From positions 2,528,501 through 2,592,500 of the forward strand of contig JAHDVF020001251.1 of NCBI GenBank assembly GCA_022606425.2: a stretch of DNA of 64,000 nt, given 5' to 3'. Of this stretch, positions 20,024 to 30,599 are shown piece by piece. The notes below the pieces were generated by a model. It saw nothing but the letters and a program-made list of their open reading frames with translations, had not been told where the DNA came from and did not search any database. The translations under genes and the position numbers were made by a program. This DNA comes from Lepidostoma basale (Eukaryota > Arthropoda > Insecta > Trichoptera > Lepidostomatidae). How positions within the stretch are numbered: the stretch's first letter is position 1; each line of letters begins with the position of its first letter.

Positions 20024-21522
20024 GGTATTCATAATTTATCTGATCAGATCAATAAATAATGAAAATAAAAATAAAATTGTTAGTAAGTTGCTCTCGACAC
20101 GGGGTGAAACATGACGATTAGTCGTACCTCACTCCATATCTCGAAGCACTCTCTCACAACGTATTGCCCAGTGTTTATTCGCTAATGTGATTATTATTCG
20201 ATCTCTAAGATGCTCCGGGAGGTATAGTGATATGAGATTGAAACCAATATTTGCTATTTACACTTATACGAGTATTTAAACACAAACATACAAAAACAAA
20301 TAAACAAGATCACTTATAAACTAAAGATGACTTACTTGCTAATCGTTGGAACGACTTAAAGCTACTCCGTCACTGAATTAACAATACTTGATCTGATCTG
20401 CGAAGTCGTCGATCCAGCCGGCACGTGGCGTCCACACCACGAGGGACGTCCGAGGCGGAACAGCGAGGGAGAGCGAGGAGCGAGTCGGTCTGGTCTCCAT
20501 CGCTGAGACAGCCGTGGTCAGCATCAGGCCCCAATGATGATAGGCTGGCGCGGTTGGTTAGCACAAGGACGGTGATCTGCGAAGCCAGCGTGGTAGCGAG
20601 TCGGCCGCTAATGGCGTCCGCGCCAAGAGGGACGTGCGAGGCGGGAATGGCCTCTGGCCAGCGCGCCGCGGCCAGCGGGCGCGAAGCCGCACGTCCGCCT
20701 CCTCCGAAGTCTGATTTTCAACTCCCGAGCGCCGCTCTCGAGCCTGCTCTACAGGGTGAGGGGTTAGGTCATCCCCTTCAAAGTGTGGCCACTCAAGAAA
20801 ATTGGGCCCGGCAGTATCTAACTGCTTTGCGGTACCGGGCAGAACGCTATTATTTTTCACTCACTTATTGTTTTTAAAATGTCTTTCATAATCTTATCAC
20901 TAATTAAAATTAAACGTAACTAAGATCAAACAAGCCTCCAGAGAGAAAACGCCTTTTCGGTCGTGTAAAACTTGTCTAGTGCAACCTCACCTATTATGCC
21001 ATGAAACATTTTATCAAAAAACACCATATCAAAATTTATAAAAAAATTATTTATTATTATGTGTTTAGTGTGCTTCTACTTGTGGTCATGTTCGACCTGT
21101 ATTTTCAATTAAAAACATAAATTTTTTGAACAGATCAATGTTTGGTTACACATAATTTCTTTTTTTTTCACCAGATAATGGCTCCAAAATATACTGATGA
21201 TGAAATCGAAAAAATCTTGTTAGACTCGAGCGATTAAGAAGATTTTGATAGCGACTTGGAGTTCGAATTGTGTGATTCAGACAATTCTGAAATAGAAGAT
21301 ATCGTAGAGTTTGATATTGAACTCACGATATAGGAGGTCAATGGGGTCAATAAAAATATATGAAATGAAGAAAATGTAGCATTCATGTCCAAATCTGTCT
21401 TTACTTGAAATTCAAATCCTCGTACAAATACAAGAACCAGAACACATTATATTGTATCTTCTTCTGCAGGTCTCAGAGAAGAAGCAAGAGATATTATTTC
21501 TGTAAAAGATGCATTCAGTTTA
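20024..21522 (+). pseudogene. piggyBac-like transposase fragment (copy B), interrupted
   Basis: Paralogue of 1399-2073. The leader part is 20024-20077, split by a solo LTR (20078-21031), and the coding part runs from ATG at about 21178 through MAPKYTDDEIEKILL. It has the same TAA after the DSSD codons as copy A and extra stops of its own, and is cut at 21522 by a Tc1-like element inserted in the TA of GCATTCAGTTTA (compare 1934-1935 in copy A). Confidence 0.75.
20078..21031 (-). mobile_element. Solo LTR with AAAT target duplication
   Basis: Same LTR family, 954 bp, TG...CA, flanked by AAAT at 20074-20077 and 21032-21035. Copy A has the unoccupied sequence at about 1440-1465. The terminal GGCTATATCA of other copies is replaced by TTTATC...CCATATCA, so this copy has a slightly different tip. 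It arose by LTR-LTR recombination or is a relic of an element inserted after the segmental duplication. Confidence 0.75.
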
Positions 21523-22200
21523 CAGTAGCGAGCACAGAAATCTTTTCACACTGAAAATATCGTTTTTTTTTTAATAATATATATATTTTTGTGATTACTT
21601 GATAGCTTTTCAGTCTAAATTATTAAGCAACACTGTTTAAAGATGATCTGCAAGAAAAGTGCCTTTTTAGGGATCAAATTTTTTTTTCTTCTTAATTTAA
21701 GAGTTAATTTGTATATTTTAGATGTTTTGCCACAAAAATTAAAAATGCTCACATAATAAACACATATTTATTTCAAATAAAATTATGTGGGTATATAACA
21801 CTAACAATTATCAAAAACCAACAAAATCAGTACTTTGTTCCTCCTCCTTTTTTTTAAATAACTGCTTCAATACGTTTAGGCATGGATTTCACCGAATGAT
21901 GTATGTAGTCTTGGGCAAAAAAATTATTCACACTTTTTCGATGATATTTTTAAGGTTTTCCTTTGATAGAAGCTTCAGTTTATTTATTTCAATTGCCATT
22001 TTATGCCACAAGTTCTCCATAGGGTTTAGGTCAGGACTATTTTCGGGCCAATCCAGTGTTGGAATCCCATGAATTTTCATATATTCTTTGACCTAAAAAT
22101 TATTTGAACAGTGTTATATTTTTTAAATATTGTTTTGTGAACATTATAAATCACAGTGTCAGAAAAAATAATAGTTACAGTTTTTGCTCGGTGGCACAGT
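21523..22200 (-). pseudogene. Tc1-like transposase C-terminal fragment
   Basis: The left end CAGTAGCGAGCACAGAAATC following TA is a Tc1-type inverted repeat. The minus strand encodes IPTLDWPENSPDLNPMENLW followed by a C-terminal MPKR.EAVIK-type block, the third-Asp (DPN-E) motif of Tc1 transposases. Several frames and stops are present. The right end near 22200 has a weak match to the inverted repeat, and the 5' two-thirds are deleted. Confidence 0.75.
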
Positions 22201-22215
22201 GCCAGTAGGGGAGAT

Positions 22216-22932
22216 TGATGTAGCCATGTTTCATGGCATACTAGGTGAGATTGCGCTAAACAAATTTTACATGGCCGAAAATACGTTTTCTCTCTGGAGG
22301 CTTAGAAGGAGCATCTCTCCCCGGCCGCGCGCCGGGGAGATATTCTAAAAAGATCGCGAAGTGTTATACCGGACTTCGGGGAGATAATCTCAAAAGTTCG
22401 CGATACGTGCCGCATGTCGCCAGCTAATCACAATTGGGGCTTGATGCTGGCCACCGCTGTCGCTGTGAAGAAGACCCGTGCCCTCCGCGGTCCATCATCT
22501 GCGTGATGCACCTCAGCCCGGGAGATTGAAGTGGACGCCGGGCATCCTTCTGGGCCTTGCAGCCTCTGGCAGTCCTCGTGCTGGCCAACCCGCCGCCGCG
22601 CCGGCTTCCGTCAGCGTCGGTCCTCGCCGCCGATCGCCGCTTTCGTTAGTTACATTAGTGTTAATTCGTTGGCCAACGAATAGCATGTAAGTCCCCTTTA
22701 GTTCATAAGTAATCTTGTTTCTTTATTTTGTGTCATTAAATATAATTGTAAATAGTAAATATTGGTTTCAATCTCATATCACTATACATCCCGGAGCAAT
22801 CTGAATTAACATTATAATAATTACATTAGCGAATAAACACTGGGCAACACGTTGTGAGGAGTTGCTTCGAGATCGGGAGTGAGATACGAGTAATCTTTAT
22901 TTTCACCCCGTGACAGCAACTACTTCGTAACA
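22216..22932 (+). mobile_element. LTR copy, plus strand
   Basis: Starts TGATGTAGCCATGTTTCATG and ends in ACTTCGTAACA, about 717 bp, shorter than the other LTRs through internal loss. It contains GTTGGCCAACGAATAG and the GTAAATATTGGTTTCAATCT block common to the family. No target duplication is visible, so one or both flanks were rearranged. Confidence 0.7.
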
Positions 22933-22939
22933 CTACGGC

Positions 22940-24105
22940 AATTGAAATATCGTACGTAGGTTGCTACTTATGTTTTGAGATATGGCAACACCAGTGTGAA
23001 TATGTCAAATCTGACATTGTCATCGTAAAGTTGGCCATTTTTTATGGAAAACGTACTCAGAACGTTTTGTCATACGAGTGATATTTGTGTTGTTTACAGA
23101 TACTTGAAAAATTAATTTTGTTTAAAAAATGGAACTAAATTGTGAACATTTTCGTGCGATGATTTTCTATGACTTTTGACGTAGATTAAACCAACAACAG
23201 TATGCCGATCAACTCGCTGCGACTTTTGGTGATGAAGCACCATCTCTAGCCACCGTGTTTCGCTGGTTTTCTGAATTCAAACGCGGTCGCACTTCGTTAC
23301 AGGACGAATTTCGTGAAGGTCGTCCAAAATCGGCTGTTGTGACAAAAAAAATCGATGCTTTGCCTGAACTGATATTGCAAGATCGTCATGTGACATACCG
23401 TGAGATTGAGGCATGCTTGGACATTAGTTCCACTTGCATACATTCAATATTGCATGAACATTTGGTCGTCACAATAATTTGTTCGCGTTGGATACCGCAT
23501 AATTTGAAGATCGCTCAAAAAAAGGCTCATGTCGATTGGTGCAAACAAATGTTAAAAAAATTCAATCGCGGTGCTTCAAAAGGCGTCTATAAGATCGTGA
23601 CAGGCGACGAATCATGGATCTATTCGGTGAACCGGAAACTAACCAATAATCGACTGTATGGGTCTTTCAAGACGAGCCAAATCCAACAAAAGTTGTTCGC
23701 GCACGAAGCACTTCGAAGCAAATGGTCGCCTGTTTTCTCGGGATAACCGGACATGTCGCCACCGTTCCATTAGAGCAACGTAGAACGGTCAATTCTGAAT
23801 GGTACACCACCATTTGTTTGCCAGAAGTGTTCAGAAAAGTAAGGAAAACCAATTGCAGAAGACGAATCATTCTCCAATGCAAGCTGTCATGACGAATCAT
23901 TCTCCAATGCAAGTTGAGCTGATGTGTGACAATGCAAGCTGTCACACATCAGCTCAAACAAGTGAATTTTTGAGCATTCAAAACATCGAATTGATTGTTC
24001 ATCTGCCGTTCAGTCCTGATTTGGCACCCAATGATTTTTCTTATTACTACATATCAAAAATAAATTGCGAGTTGGACTCATCTATAATCTGAATACGACG
24101 CCTCT
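22940..24105 (+). pseudogene. mariner transposase, nearly full length, inactivated
   Basis: From the ATG at 23129: MELNCEHFRAMIFYDF, stop (CGA to TGA-type change near 23176), then LNQQQYADQLAATFGDEAPS, FRWFSEFKRGRTSLQDEF, YKIVTGDESWIYSV (first Asp), CDNASCHTSAQT (second Asp) and PFSPDLAPNDFSYYYISK (third Asp). Domain order is complete: paired HTH, then DDD catalytic domain. Frameshifts lie near 23640 and 23740, and a 30-bp in-frame tandem duplication is at 23861-23920. It lies between an LTR and the THAP exon of the duplicated block. Confidence 0.8.
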
Positions 24106-24594
24106 TGGTCCCCGTGTTCCTGGGCAATTAAAAATGTGCGGTACCACGTCTTTCTTTATGAGAAGATTGCCACCCATCATTCTGAATTTCATATAATTTT
24201 GTGTATCCTCTACAATCTGAAACAAATTAAAAAAACATCCTTATGTACACTTCACATTCAAACAGAAACTGTTATTATTTCTAAATATAACAATGCTGGT
24301 GTATAATATATAAAATAAAGTATAAACTCTATGCATGGATTAAAAACCAGAATATATGCACATTTCGTCAAAGAAAAACATTACATGTGTTTTAACATTT
24401 AAGGAAATACTTGGAGGTTGAATGTGATTAGAATGCCTGTAAGGGATCAAAAATTACTGTTATTTAGCACATCATTATTTAAGGAAGAATGTTTTTACAT
24501 TGAAATGATCTTCACAGCAATAAAGACGACTTTTAGCAGATAACGACTTATTTTTCTTCAATCTCTTTTCATTGCCTTTAACCATTTCGACCTT
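24090..24594 (-). pseudogene. Two-exon THAP-domain gene fragment (copy B)
   Basis: The first exon (24499-24594) encodes EMVKGNEKRLKKNKSLSAK and LYCCEDHFN. The next exon (about 24090-24216) follows a strong acceptor (TTTTTTTAATTTGTTTCAG) and encodes IVEDTQNYMKFRMMGGNL, then KKDVVPHIFNC. VVPHIF is the AVPTIF-like hallmark that closes a THAP domain, so the two exons together give the back half of one. The donor, intact in copy A (GTAAGT), is GTAAAA here. The 5' end is cut by the Jockey fragment. Host gene or domesticated transposase cannot be told apart. Confidence 0.55.
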
Positions 24595-25510
24595 GTGGCG
24601 GGTTTCATCGGTAAGTTAACTGCCTATGATTCAACTCATAGCCAGCTTTCTGTCCGATCGCCTTTTCAGCGTCAAAATATCAGAGGAGGAGTTCCCCAAG
24701 GTTCAGTATTGGCTCCTACTCTGTTCAACATCTACTGCAGAGACATCCCTCTTCCCCGAGATCAGAACACCCACATTGCCCAATTCGCTGACGATACAGG
24801 AATCATCTCCAGTTCTAAAAGGCCGCTTCTCGCGACCCACAGGGTGCAAAAACAGGCCGATGTGCTAGAGGTGTGGTGCAGAAACTGGCACATTACCATC
24901 AACCCGAGTAAAAGCGCAGCGACCCTTTTCAGTAAAAGACACATTCCTCCAAACATTCCCAACATAAAAATGTTCGGCCAAGACGTTCCTTGGACCAAAA
25001 CAAACAAATACCTTGGGGTTACCTTGGATTCTAAGCTGACATGGAGGCCACACATTACAAATAAAGTCAAAGCCGCGTCAAGAGCAATCTCAGCCCTCTA
25101 CCCAATATTAGGTAGAAACAGTAAACTAAGCACCGACAATAAAATCCTGATATACAAAACGGTCATAAGGCCGATCTTCACTTATGCAGCCCCAATCTGG
25201 GGCTATACAGCTTCGAGTCACATACGAAAACTCCAAATCCTGCAAAATAAGGCTATACGTTTATCGCTTGGTGCGCCTTCATGGACCAGGATCACACAAC
25301 TGCACCTAGAATCGGGAATCCCGATGATAGATGAATTCATTCTGAAACTTGCCGAACGTTTTTACAAAGGACTCCCTTCACATCCTAACCCCACAATAAA
25401 AGACTTCTCAAATAAAGACCCAAACACCTCCAGCCGCTACAAGTGCCCAAAGCGTTCAGGAATTTTGATAGTATTTTATACACATTTTTGTAAGGTGAAG
25501 AAATAAGAGT
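24595..25510 (+). pseudogene. Jockey-clade reverse transcriptase fragment (copy B)
   Basis: Longest open Jockey frame in the window (303 codons): RGGVPQGSVLAPTLFNIYC, QFADDTGI, NWHITINPSKSAATLF, YLGVTLDSKLTWRPHITNKV, VIRPIFTYAAPIWGYTA, LQNKAIRLSLGAPSWTRITQ, ending KCPKRSGILIVFYT. It has lost about 10 codons before GGVPQGS compared with copy A. The region before motif 4 and the endonuclease are absent. Better preserved at its 3' end than copy A. Confidence 0.8.
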
Positions 25511-25566
25511 GGACATATTAGTAGGGTAGGGGTCGATAAGGTCTGGGATAAAATTAAATTTGGGTA

Positions 25567-25742
25567 TTGTCAATGCCATCTTGACGTTATAATGTAATTT
25601 TCAAGACGGCAATGGTATTGCACATAGAACGGGTAGTTGAAGAATATACCATCTTCGATGCCGCATTCACAAATGGCCGAGTCTAGAATGTGAATTGTGG
25701 TTATCTAACCAGTGACTCTGTGACAACAGTGTCCGATGCGCA
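25567..25742 (-). pseudogene. Non-LTR tail fragment (paralogue of 3848-4019)
   Basis: Same sequence as the fragment right of Jockey copy A, ending at CCGATGCGCATTCTA. In copy A the following TA is occupied by a mariner; here it continues into unrelated sequence. It marks the right limit of the recognisable segmental duplication. Confidence 0.5.
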
Positions 25743-25794
25743 TTCTACAAATCTAACTAGTTTCCATTTTATATAATTTCAGTTTTCAATGTTT

Positions 25795-28205
25795 AGGGAA
25801 CGAAAAACGAAAAATTAATTTTGGCAGGGGATATGAATGGTTGGGTGGGAACCCAAAGGAGTGGTTTTGAGGAATGTCTGGGCAAGTTCGGTGATCCTAA
25901 GACGAATGATAATGGGATGAGATTGCTTGATGTATGTCTGGAATGGAACCTCTTTGTGGCGAATACTATTTTCGACCACAAAAGGATCCATATGTATACA
26001 TGGCAAAGAGGGAATGAGAGAACGATGATTGATTATGTTGCAATTGACTCTAGACTGAGAGGCGACATGGTGGATACCAGAGTGTACAGGGGAGCCGAAC
26101 TCGAGACGGACCACTTCTTGGTGGTTGCTAGAGTGATCTTGTTTCGAGGATGGCGATCCAAGACCCGCAAAACAGTGTCTGCCCTGTCTAGAGTCAAAAC
26201 CGAAAAACTGCAAAATAACGAAGTGAAAGAGAAGTATGTTAATACAGTTAATACGAGAATGAGCAAATATGAGATGGATGATTTAAGTGTAGATGAAAAG
26301 TGGAACCATCTGAAAGAAAGTTTATATGAAGGAGCAAAAGAAGTATGCGGGACGTGAAAGACAGGAAGAATGAATGGTGACGCTTGGTGGAACGAGGACG
26401 TAAAAAACAGCGTTATAGAAAAAAAGGATGAGTGGAAGAATTTGCTTGCAGTGGATAGGGGCGATAGTGAAAAATATATGAGAGCGAAAGAAATATATAA
26501 GGTTTGTAAGAATAATGTGAAAGTGAGAGTAAAAGAGTGCAAAGAAAAGATGAAAATAGAAGAGGGAGAAAAAATCACCCACCACTTCCAGGAGAATATA
26601 AAAATGTTCTGGAAGGAGGTTAAAAAATCTCGGAACTCCTCGGAAAGCGGATGTGTGAAAGCAATTCTGGGAGAAGACGGAAGAATGCTGACAGATGATA
26701 AGAGTGTACAAGAAAGATGGATGAACTATTTTAAAGAAATGTATGGCAGTAACGTAGCAGCTGATATGGATGCCAGAGAAAATGTAAGTGCTGTGAACAC
26801 AAATGAAGCAAGTAGTACAGAAGAGATAAGCATGAATGAGATGAAGAATGCATTGAAAATGATGAAAGGTGGAAAAGCAGTTGGATATGATTGCGTTGCA
26901 ATAGAGTTTGTCAAGAGTGGTGGCCAGGTGGTTCTTGCATGGCTTTGCGGACTCCTTAACCAATGTTTGGAGGAGGGGTATACTCCGCTGGACTGGAGAA
27001 GAGCAGTTATCATGCCTCTTTACAAGGGTAAGGGAGCCCGTGTAGACTGTGGGAGCCACAGGGCCATCAGTCTGCTGAGCTCCGTTGGTAAACTATACGG
27101 CAGGATACTGATAGAAAGAGTGAGGAAAGTGACATCTGGAAAGATTTGGGATGTACAAGGAGCCTTTATGAGTGGACGTGGATGCATGGACCAGATTTTC
27201 GCACTCCGCAGTCTAACAGAGAAGGTATTGGCCAAGGACCGAAAACTTTTCTGTGCGTTTGTGGATCTGCAGAAAGCGTATGACCGAGTTGATAGGAAAA
27301 AAACTTTGGAAGGTCTTGGCCGAGTATGGAGTGGGCACAAAACTGATACGCGCGGTCGCATCCCTCTATGAGGGAAGCACCGCTTGTGTCAGGGTTAATG
27401 GGGCTGTCACATCTTGGTTTGACATCACCAAAGGTGTCAAACAGGGTTGTGTGATGTCCCCGTGGTTGTTCAATCTATACTTGGACAAGTGTATGAAAGA
27501 ACTTGAAGGCATAGACGCTGGTGCTAAGATGAATTGTTTGTCAGTCAGCTGTTTGTTATATGCAGACGATGCTGTGTTAATCGCTGACAGTAAAGACAAT
27601 TTGCAAGTCTTAGTGGCAAGGATGTATGAGGCATGCAAAAAGAGTGACTTGGTGATGAATGTGTCTAAATCTAAAGTGATGGTTTTCGAGAAAGAAGAAT
27701 GTATGACGATTTGTGATATAAGTGCGATGGGCGAGAAATTGGAGCAAGTTACTGAATTTACGCAGGATAAACGCCGTAGAAATGAGATCACTAAGAAGAA
27801 TGTGTGGGAAAACGTTGTATGATAGAATACCGAACGATGAAATAAGAAAGAAATGTAAGACAGATGACTGCATCATGAATAAAATTAAGAAAGGATCCCT
27901 GAGATGGTTCGGACATATGGAACGAATGGATGAGAGTAGAATGGTTAAAAAGTTGTACACAAGCAGTGTGAGTGGGAAAAGAAGCCGAGGACGACCGAGG
28001 AAAACATGGCATGACCAAATTAACCAATTACTAAAAGGCGGCCAAATTCGAAGTCGGAATAATCGACATGCGTGCATGGTGCGATGTATGAATGTGGAGG
28101 AAGCCCGAGAGGTGTGCCAGGACAGGCCAGTGTGGCGATCCATCCTCTCTGCCTACCCCTCCGGGGAATGGCGTGATGGTTAGTTAGTTAGTTAGTTAGT
28201 TATGT
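25795..28205 (+). pseudogene. RTE-like non-LTR retrotransposon, 5'-truncated
   Basis: Frame 1 (to TGA at 26355) is an APE-type endonuclease: LILAGDMNGWVG, RTMIDYVAIDSRLRG, ETDHFLVVAR (catalytic His). After the stop, RT follows: GGKAVGYDCVAIEFVKSGG, WRRAVIMPLYKGKG, HRAISLLSSVGKLYGRILIE, FVDLQKAYDRVDR, frameshift near 27295, then GVKQGCVMSPWLFNLYLD and LLYADDAVLIADS (catalytic Asp-Asp). About 210 bp are deleted near 27763. The C-terminus GRPRKTWHDQINQLL, MNVEEAREVCQDRPVWRSIL is followed by a (GTTA)n tail. It lacks its start and cannot encode a full protein. Confidence 0.85.
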
Positions 28206-29040
28206 TTAGGGAGTTTCATTTATATTGTAGGCGGTTTGAAGAGCAAGCATGTCTATGAAACCCCTCAACCAGCTTAACGACTCCAGTCTGGGGTTTGGAG
28301 GTATAAAGGAACCCCGAAATTTGCGGATAGCATTCCATGCCTCGGATATATGAACATCTAGGGATACGGAGGAACAAATTTTCTTCTAGCAGAGTTTCTT
28401 TCCAAGGAGCTGGAGGGAGTTGGCATCTTTGTATTTTTCCTTACGGGGACATGTAAAGTACTCATAGCTGCGGAGTCAATACAAGATCTCTGGCCATCTC
28501 TCTCCATTCCCCAGTTCCTTCCATTTTCTCCCAATCTTCTTCCACGCAATCCGCCCATCTTTTCCTCGGTCTGCCTCTTAGTCTCTTTTCGCGGGTCACC
28601 CATCTGGATATAATTTGTGGTGTTCTACCCTCTGGCATTCTTTCCACATGGCCAGCCCACCGTAGGCTTATCTTTGAATCTCAGTACTGTTTCACGGTTA
28701 ATCAGTTCTTCAAGTTCAAGGTTTCTTTTAATTCTGTAAGTCCCATCCTCCAGCGTGGGTCCAAAAATTTTCTTAGTATTTTCCTCTCAAAAACTGCCAA
28801 CCTGCCTTCCTCTCTCTGCGTTTGAGACCATTTCTCACAGCTGTAGGTGACGACCGGTCTTATAATAGTCTTATATATTAAAAGTTTAGTATTCCGGCTG
28901 ATTAACTTAGAGCCCAGAAGCTTCTTACACCCATGAAAAGATCTCTTTGCTGCTAAGAGGCGAATATTTGATTCTTCCGCCAGCTTGTTCTTGGAAATGA
29001 GGTTCGAGCCGAGATAATTGAAATGCTGGACCTATTCGTA
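28206..29040 (-). pseudogene. Second non-LTR family, RT C-terminal fragment
   Basis: The minus strand reads NYLGSNLISKNKLAEESNIR, YKTIIRPVVTYSCEKWSQTQ, LAVFERKILRKFLDPRW, SLRWAGHVERMPEGRTPQII, RGRPRKRWADCVEEDWEKM. This is the connection/C-terminal domain that follows the RT in RTE-like elements, distinct from the (GTTA)n family. Several frameshifts. The 3' part nearest 28206 shows nothing recognisable. Confidence 0.65.
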
Positions 29041-29103
29041 CATATGTTGTTGTATTTGGATGTTTTGAAGGGGATATTGTTCGCGCGCACTAACCATATA
29101 TTT

Positions 29104-29214
29104 TGTTTTTGAGGTATTTATTTTGGCATTTATTTTTTTTTATTTGGAGGATTTTGAGGCATTTATTTACGTTTTTGAGGCATTTATTTAGGTTTTTGAG
29201 GCATTTATTTCAGT
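29104..29214. repeat. Short tandem repeat, about 22-bp unit
   Basis: The unit TTTTTGAGGCATTTATTT recurs about four times with small changes. A simple minisatellite with no coding content. Confidence 0.7.
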
Positions 29215-29500
29215 CAATACAAGATATAAAATCATTATAGCAGGAAACAATATTTTATTGAATGGAGGGGGGAGATTAAGAACGGAAAGCTCCAGAGAGT
29301 CAGAAAAATTCTTCCATTTTACATCTGAAGTGATATATCGGGGGCGACGGGTTGAACCTGACTTGTGAAATGAATTTTGGATTAATAGAAGTGATTGGGA
29401 TTCATTGATGAGGGGATAGTGGTCACTCCCAAGAGTATCTTTCAGAATTTTCCAGTTAACAATGAATGCTACGAAGATGCTTCCTCTACATTCACACATC
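29215..29500 (-). pseudogene. APE endonuclease C-terminal fragment
   Basis: The minus strand encodes VNWKILKDTLGSDHYPLINE. GSDH(Y/F)P is the final catalytic His block of non-LTR retrotransposon endonucleases. It then reads TSDVKWKNFSDSLELSV. Short, isolated fragment of a Jockey/I-type element. Confidence 0.5.
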
Positions 29501-29524
29501 GTGACATGTACGCTGGTTGATTGT

Positions 29525-29753
29525 TCCTACTTCGAACATGGCAGCCTTTCAGTATTTGAATAATTTGGTCATGCCAGGGCTTCCTTGGCCTTCCTCGACT
29601 TCTATCTTCCATTCACACTACTTGAATATATATTTTCAATTATTAGTCTCTCATCCATTCCTTCCATATATCCAAACCATCTAGGTGACCCTTTCTTAAT
29701 TTTATTTAGGATGCATTCATTCGCCTTACATTCCTTTCCTACCAGAAGGTTTT
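29525..29753 (-). pseudogene. RTE-like fragment fused to ZNF copy E
   Basis: The minus strand reads CKANECILNKIKKGSPRWFG, YMEGMDERLIIENIYSSSVN, equivalent to the segment before GRPRKTWHDQ in the RTE-like copy at 25795-28205. It joins the N-terminal region of ZNF copy E in the same frame. Confidence 0.65.
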
Positions 29754-30129
29754 TATGTCTTACAGGTTCCGACAGGAACATGCAGGATAGAGGAAATTTC
29801 TTGTTGGTCTCCAGAGCGTGAATACGATTGCTCTTTAAAGGTATTTCTAATTCTTGCTTTACAGAAAATGCTAAAGCGACACCCTGATCTAGCGTGTGAC
29901 TAATTCCTGAAGGATTTATCTCCACCTCGCGATCCTCAGATAAATTAAATTGTATGCGATTTGATGAAGGGTTTGGGTGAATTTCGACTTCACGCTTGAC
30001 AGAGAATTCCAAATTAATCTTCCGATCTTCATAATGGTCCAATGTCGAAGGTTCTACCTCGGTCTTGACAGATGACTGCATTATTTATTTCGATTCTTGG
30101 TCCAATACCATAGTTGGGATCTATGGCAT
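29754..30129 (-). pseudogene. ZNF copy E, N-terminal region only
   Basis: The original start (ATG at 30129) is followed at once by TAG, and ESK-TAA-IMQ is a second stop. From MQSSVKTEVEPSTLD onward the SUMO-motif region is open to LSEPVRHK, where it switches in frame into RTE-like codons, giving a 160-codon chimeric ORF (29602-30081). All zinc fingers are missing. VKTE, VKRE and VKQE are retained. Confidence 0.7.
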
Positions 30130-30138
30130 TCTAGACAC

Positions 30139-30400
30139 CTGTGGAGTCGTAATTTAATTTCTTACAATCAGTGTAAAATTCATACATATAATACTCTGCT
30201 TTGCCTCTTTCTGAGCATAACTTACATAAATCGTATTTGTAATAAAAATCACTACGTTCTCGTATTAAATTGCGCAGGAAATAACTTCTCACAAAACAAT
30301 GAATTCATTACAACATGATGACGTCTGTGCTGTCTCTTCTTCTCCTTCTTTTTTTATGGCAGTATCAAGTACGGGTAGTAGCAGTAATAGTAGAAATGCG
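30139..30400 (-). promoter_or_regulatory. Leader intron and promoter block of ZNF copy E
   Basis: Intron 30139-30225 (87 bp) with donor GTAAGT and acceptor CCACAG. The CRE position is changed to TGACGTCT (30319-30326). TTC-rich and AGT tracts follow, somewhat shortened (TTTTGGCC segment missing). Confidence 0.5.
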
Positions 30401-30500
30401 AACCATATATCCAAACCATCTTAGTGACCCTTTCTTAATTTTATTTAGAATGCATTCATTCGCCTTACACTTCTTTCCTACCAGGTCATTTTTCAGGAAT
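30401..30500 (-). pseudogene. RTE-like fragment next to promoter block E
   Basis: Minus strand: CKANECILNKIKKGSLRWFG. The same fragment sits at the outer edge of promoter blocks C' (split by an LTR) and D' (38851-38965), so it moved with them. Confidence 0.6.
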
Positions 30501-30599
30501 GGGCAATCCACATGTTGTGGAATTATTAAGAGACAAAAATTACACCATTTCAAAATAATTATCAAATGAGCTTGCGTTGCACAATGTTCATTAAAATTG

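Noticed and set aside
22216..22932. Target duplication for this LTR copy
   Set aside because: The left flank (GGGGAGAT) and right flank (CTACGG) share nothing, so ends or flanks have been rearranged.
26033..27059. Long minus-strand ORFs rich in Phe, Ser and Leu
   Set aside because: They are shadows of the purine-rich plus-strand RTE-like endonuclease and RT frames.
28181..28205. GTTA repeats as telomeric sequence
   Set aside because: The insect telomere unit is TTAGG. These are TTAG runs and always follow the RTE-like C-terminus, so they are retrotransposon tails.
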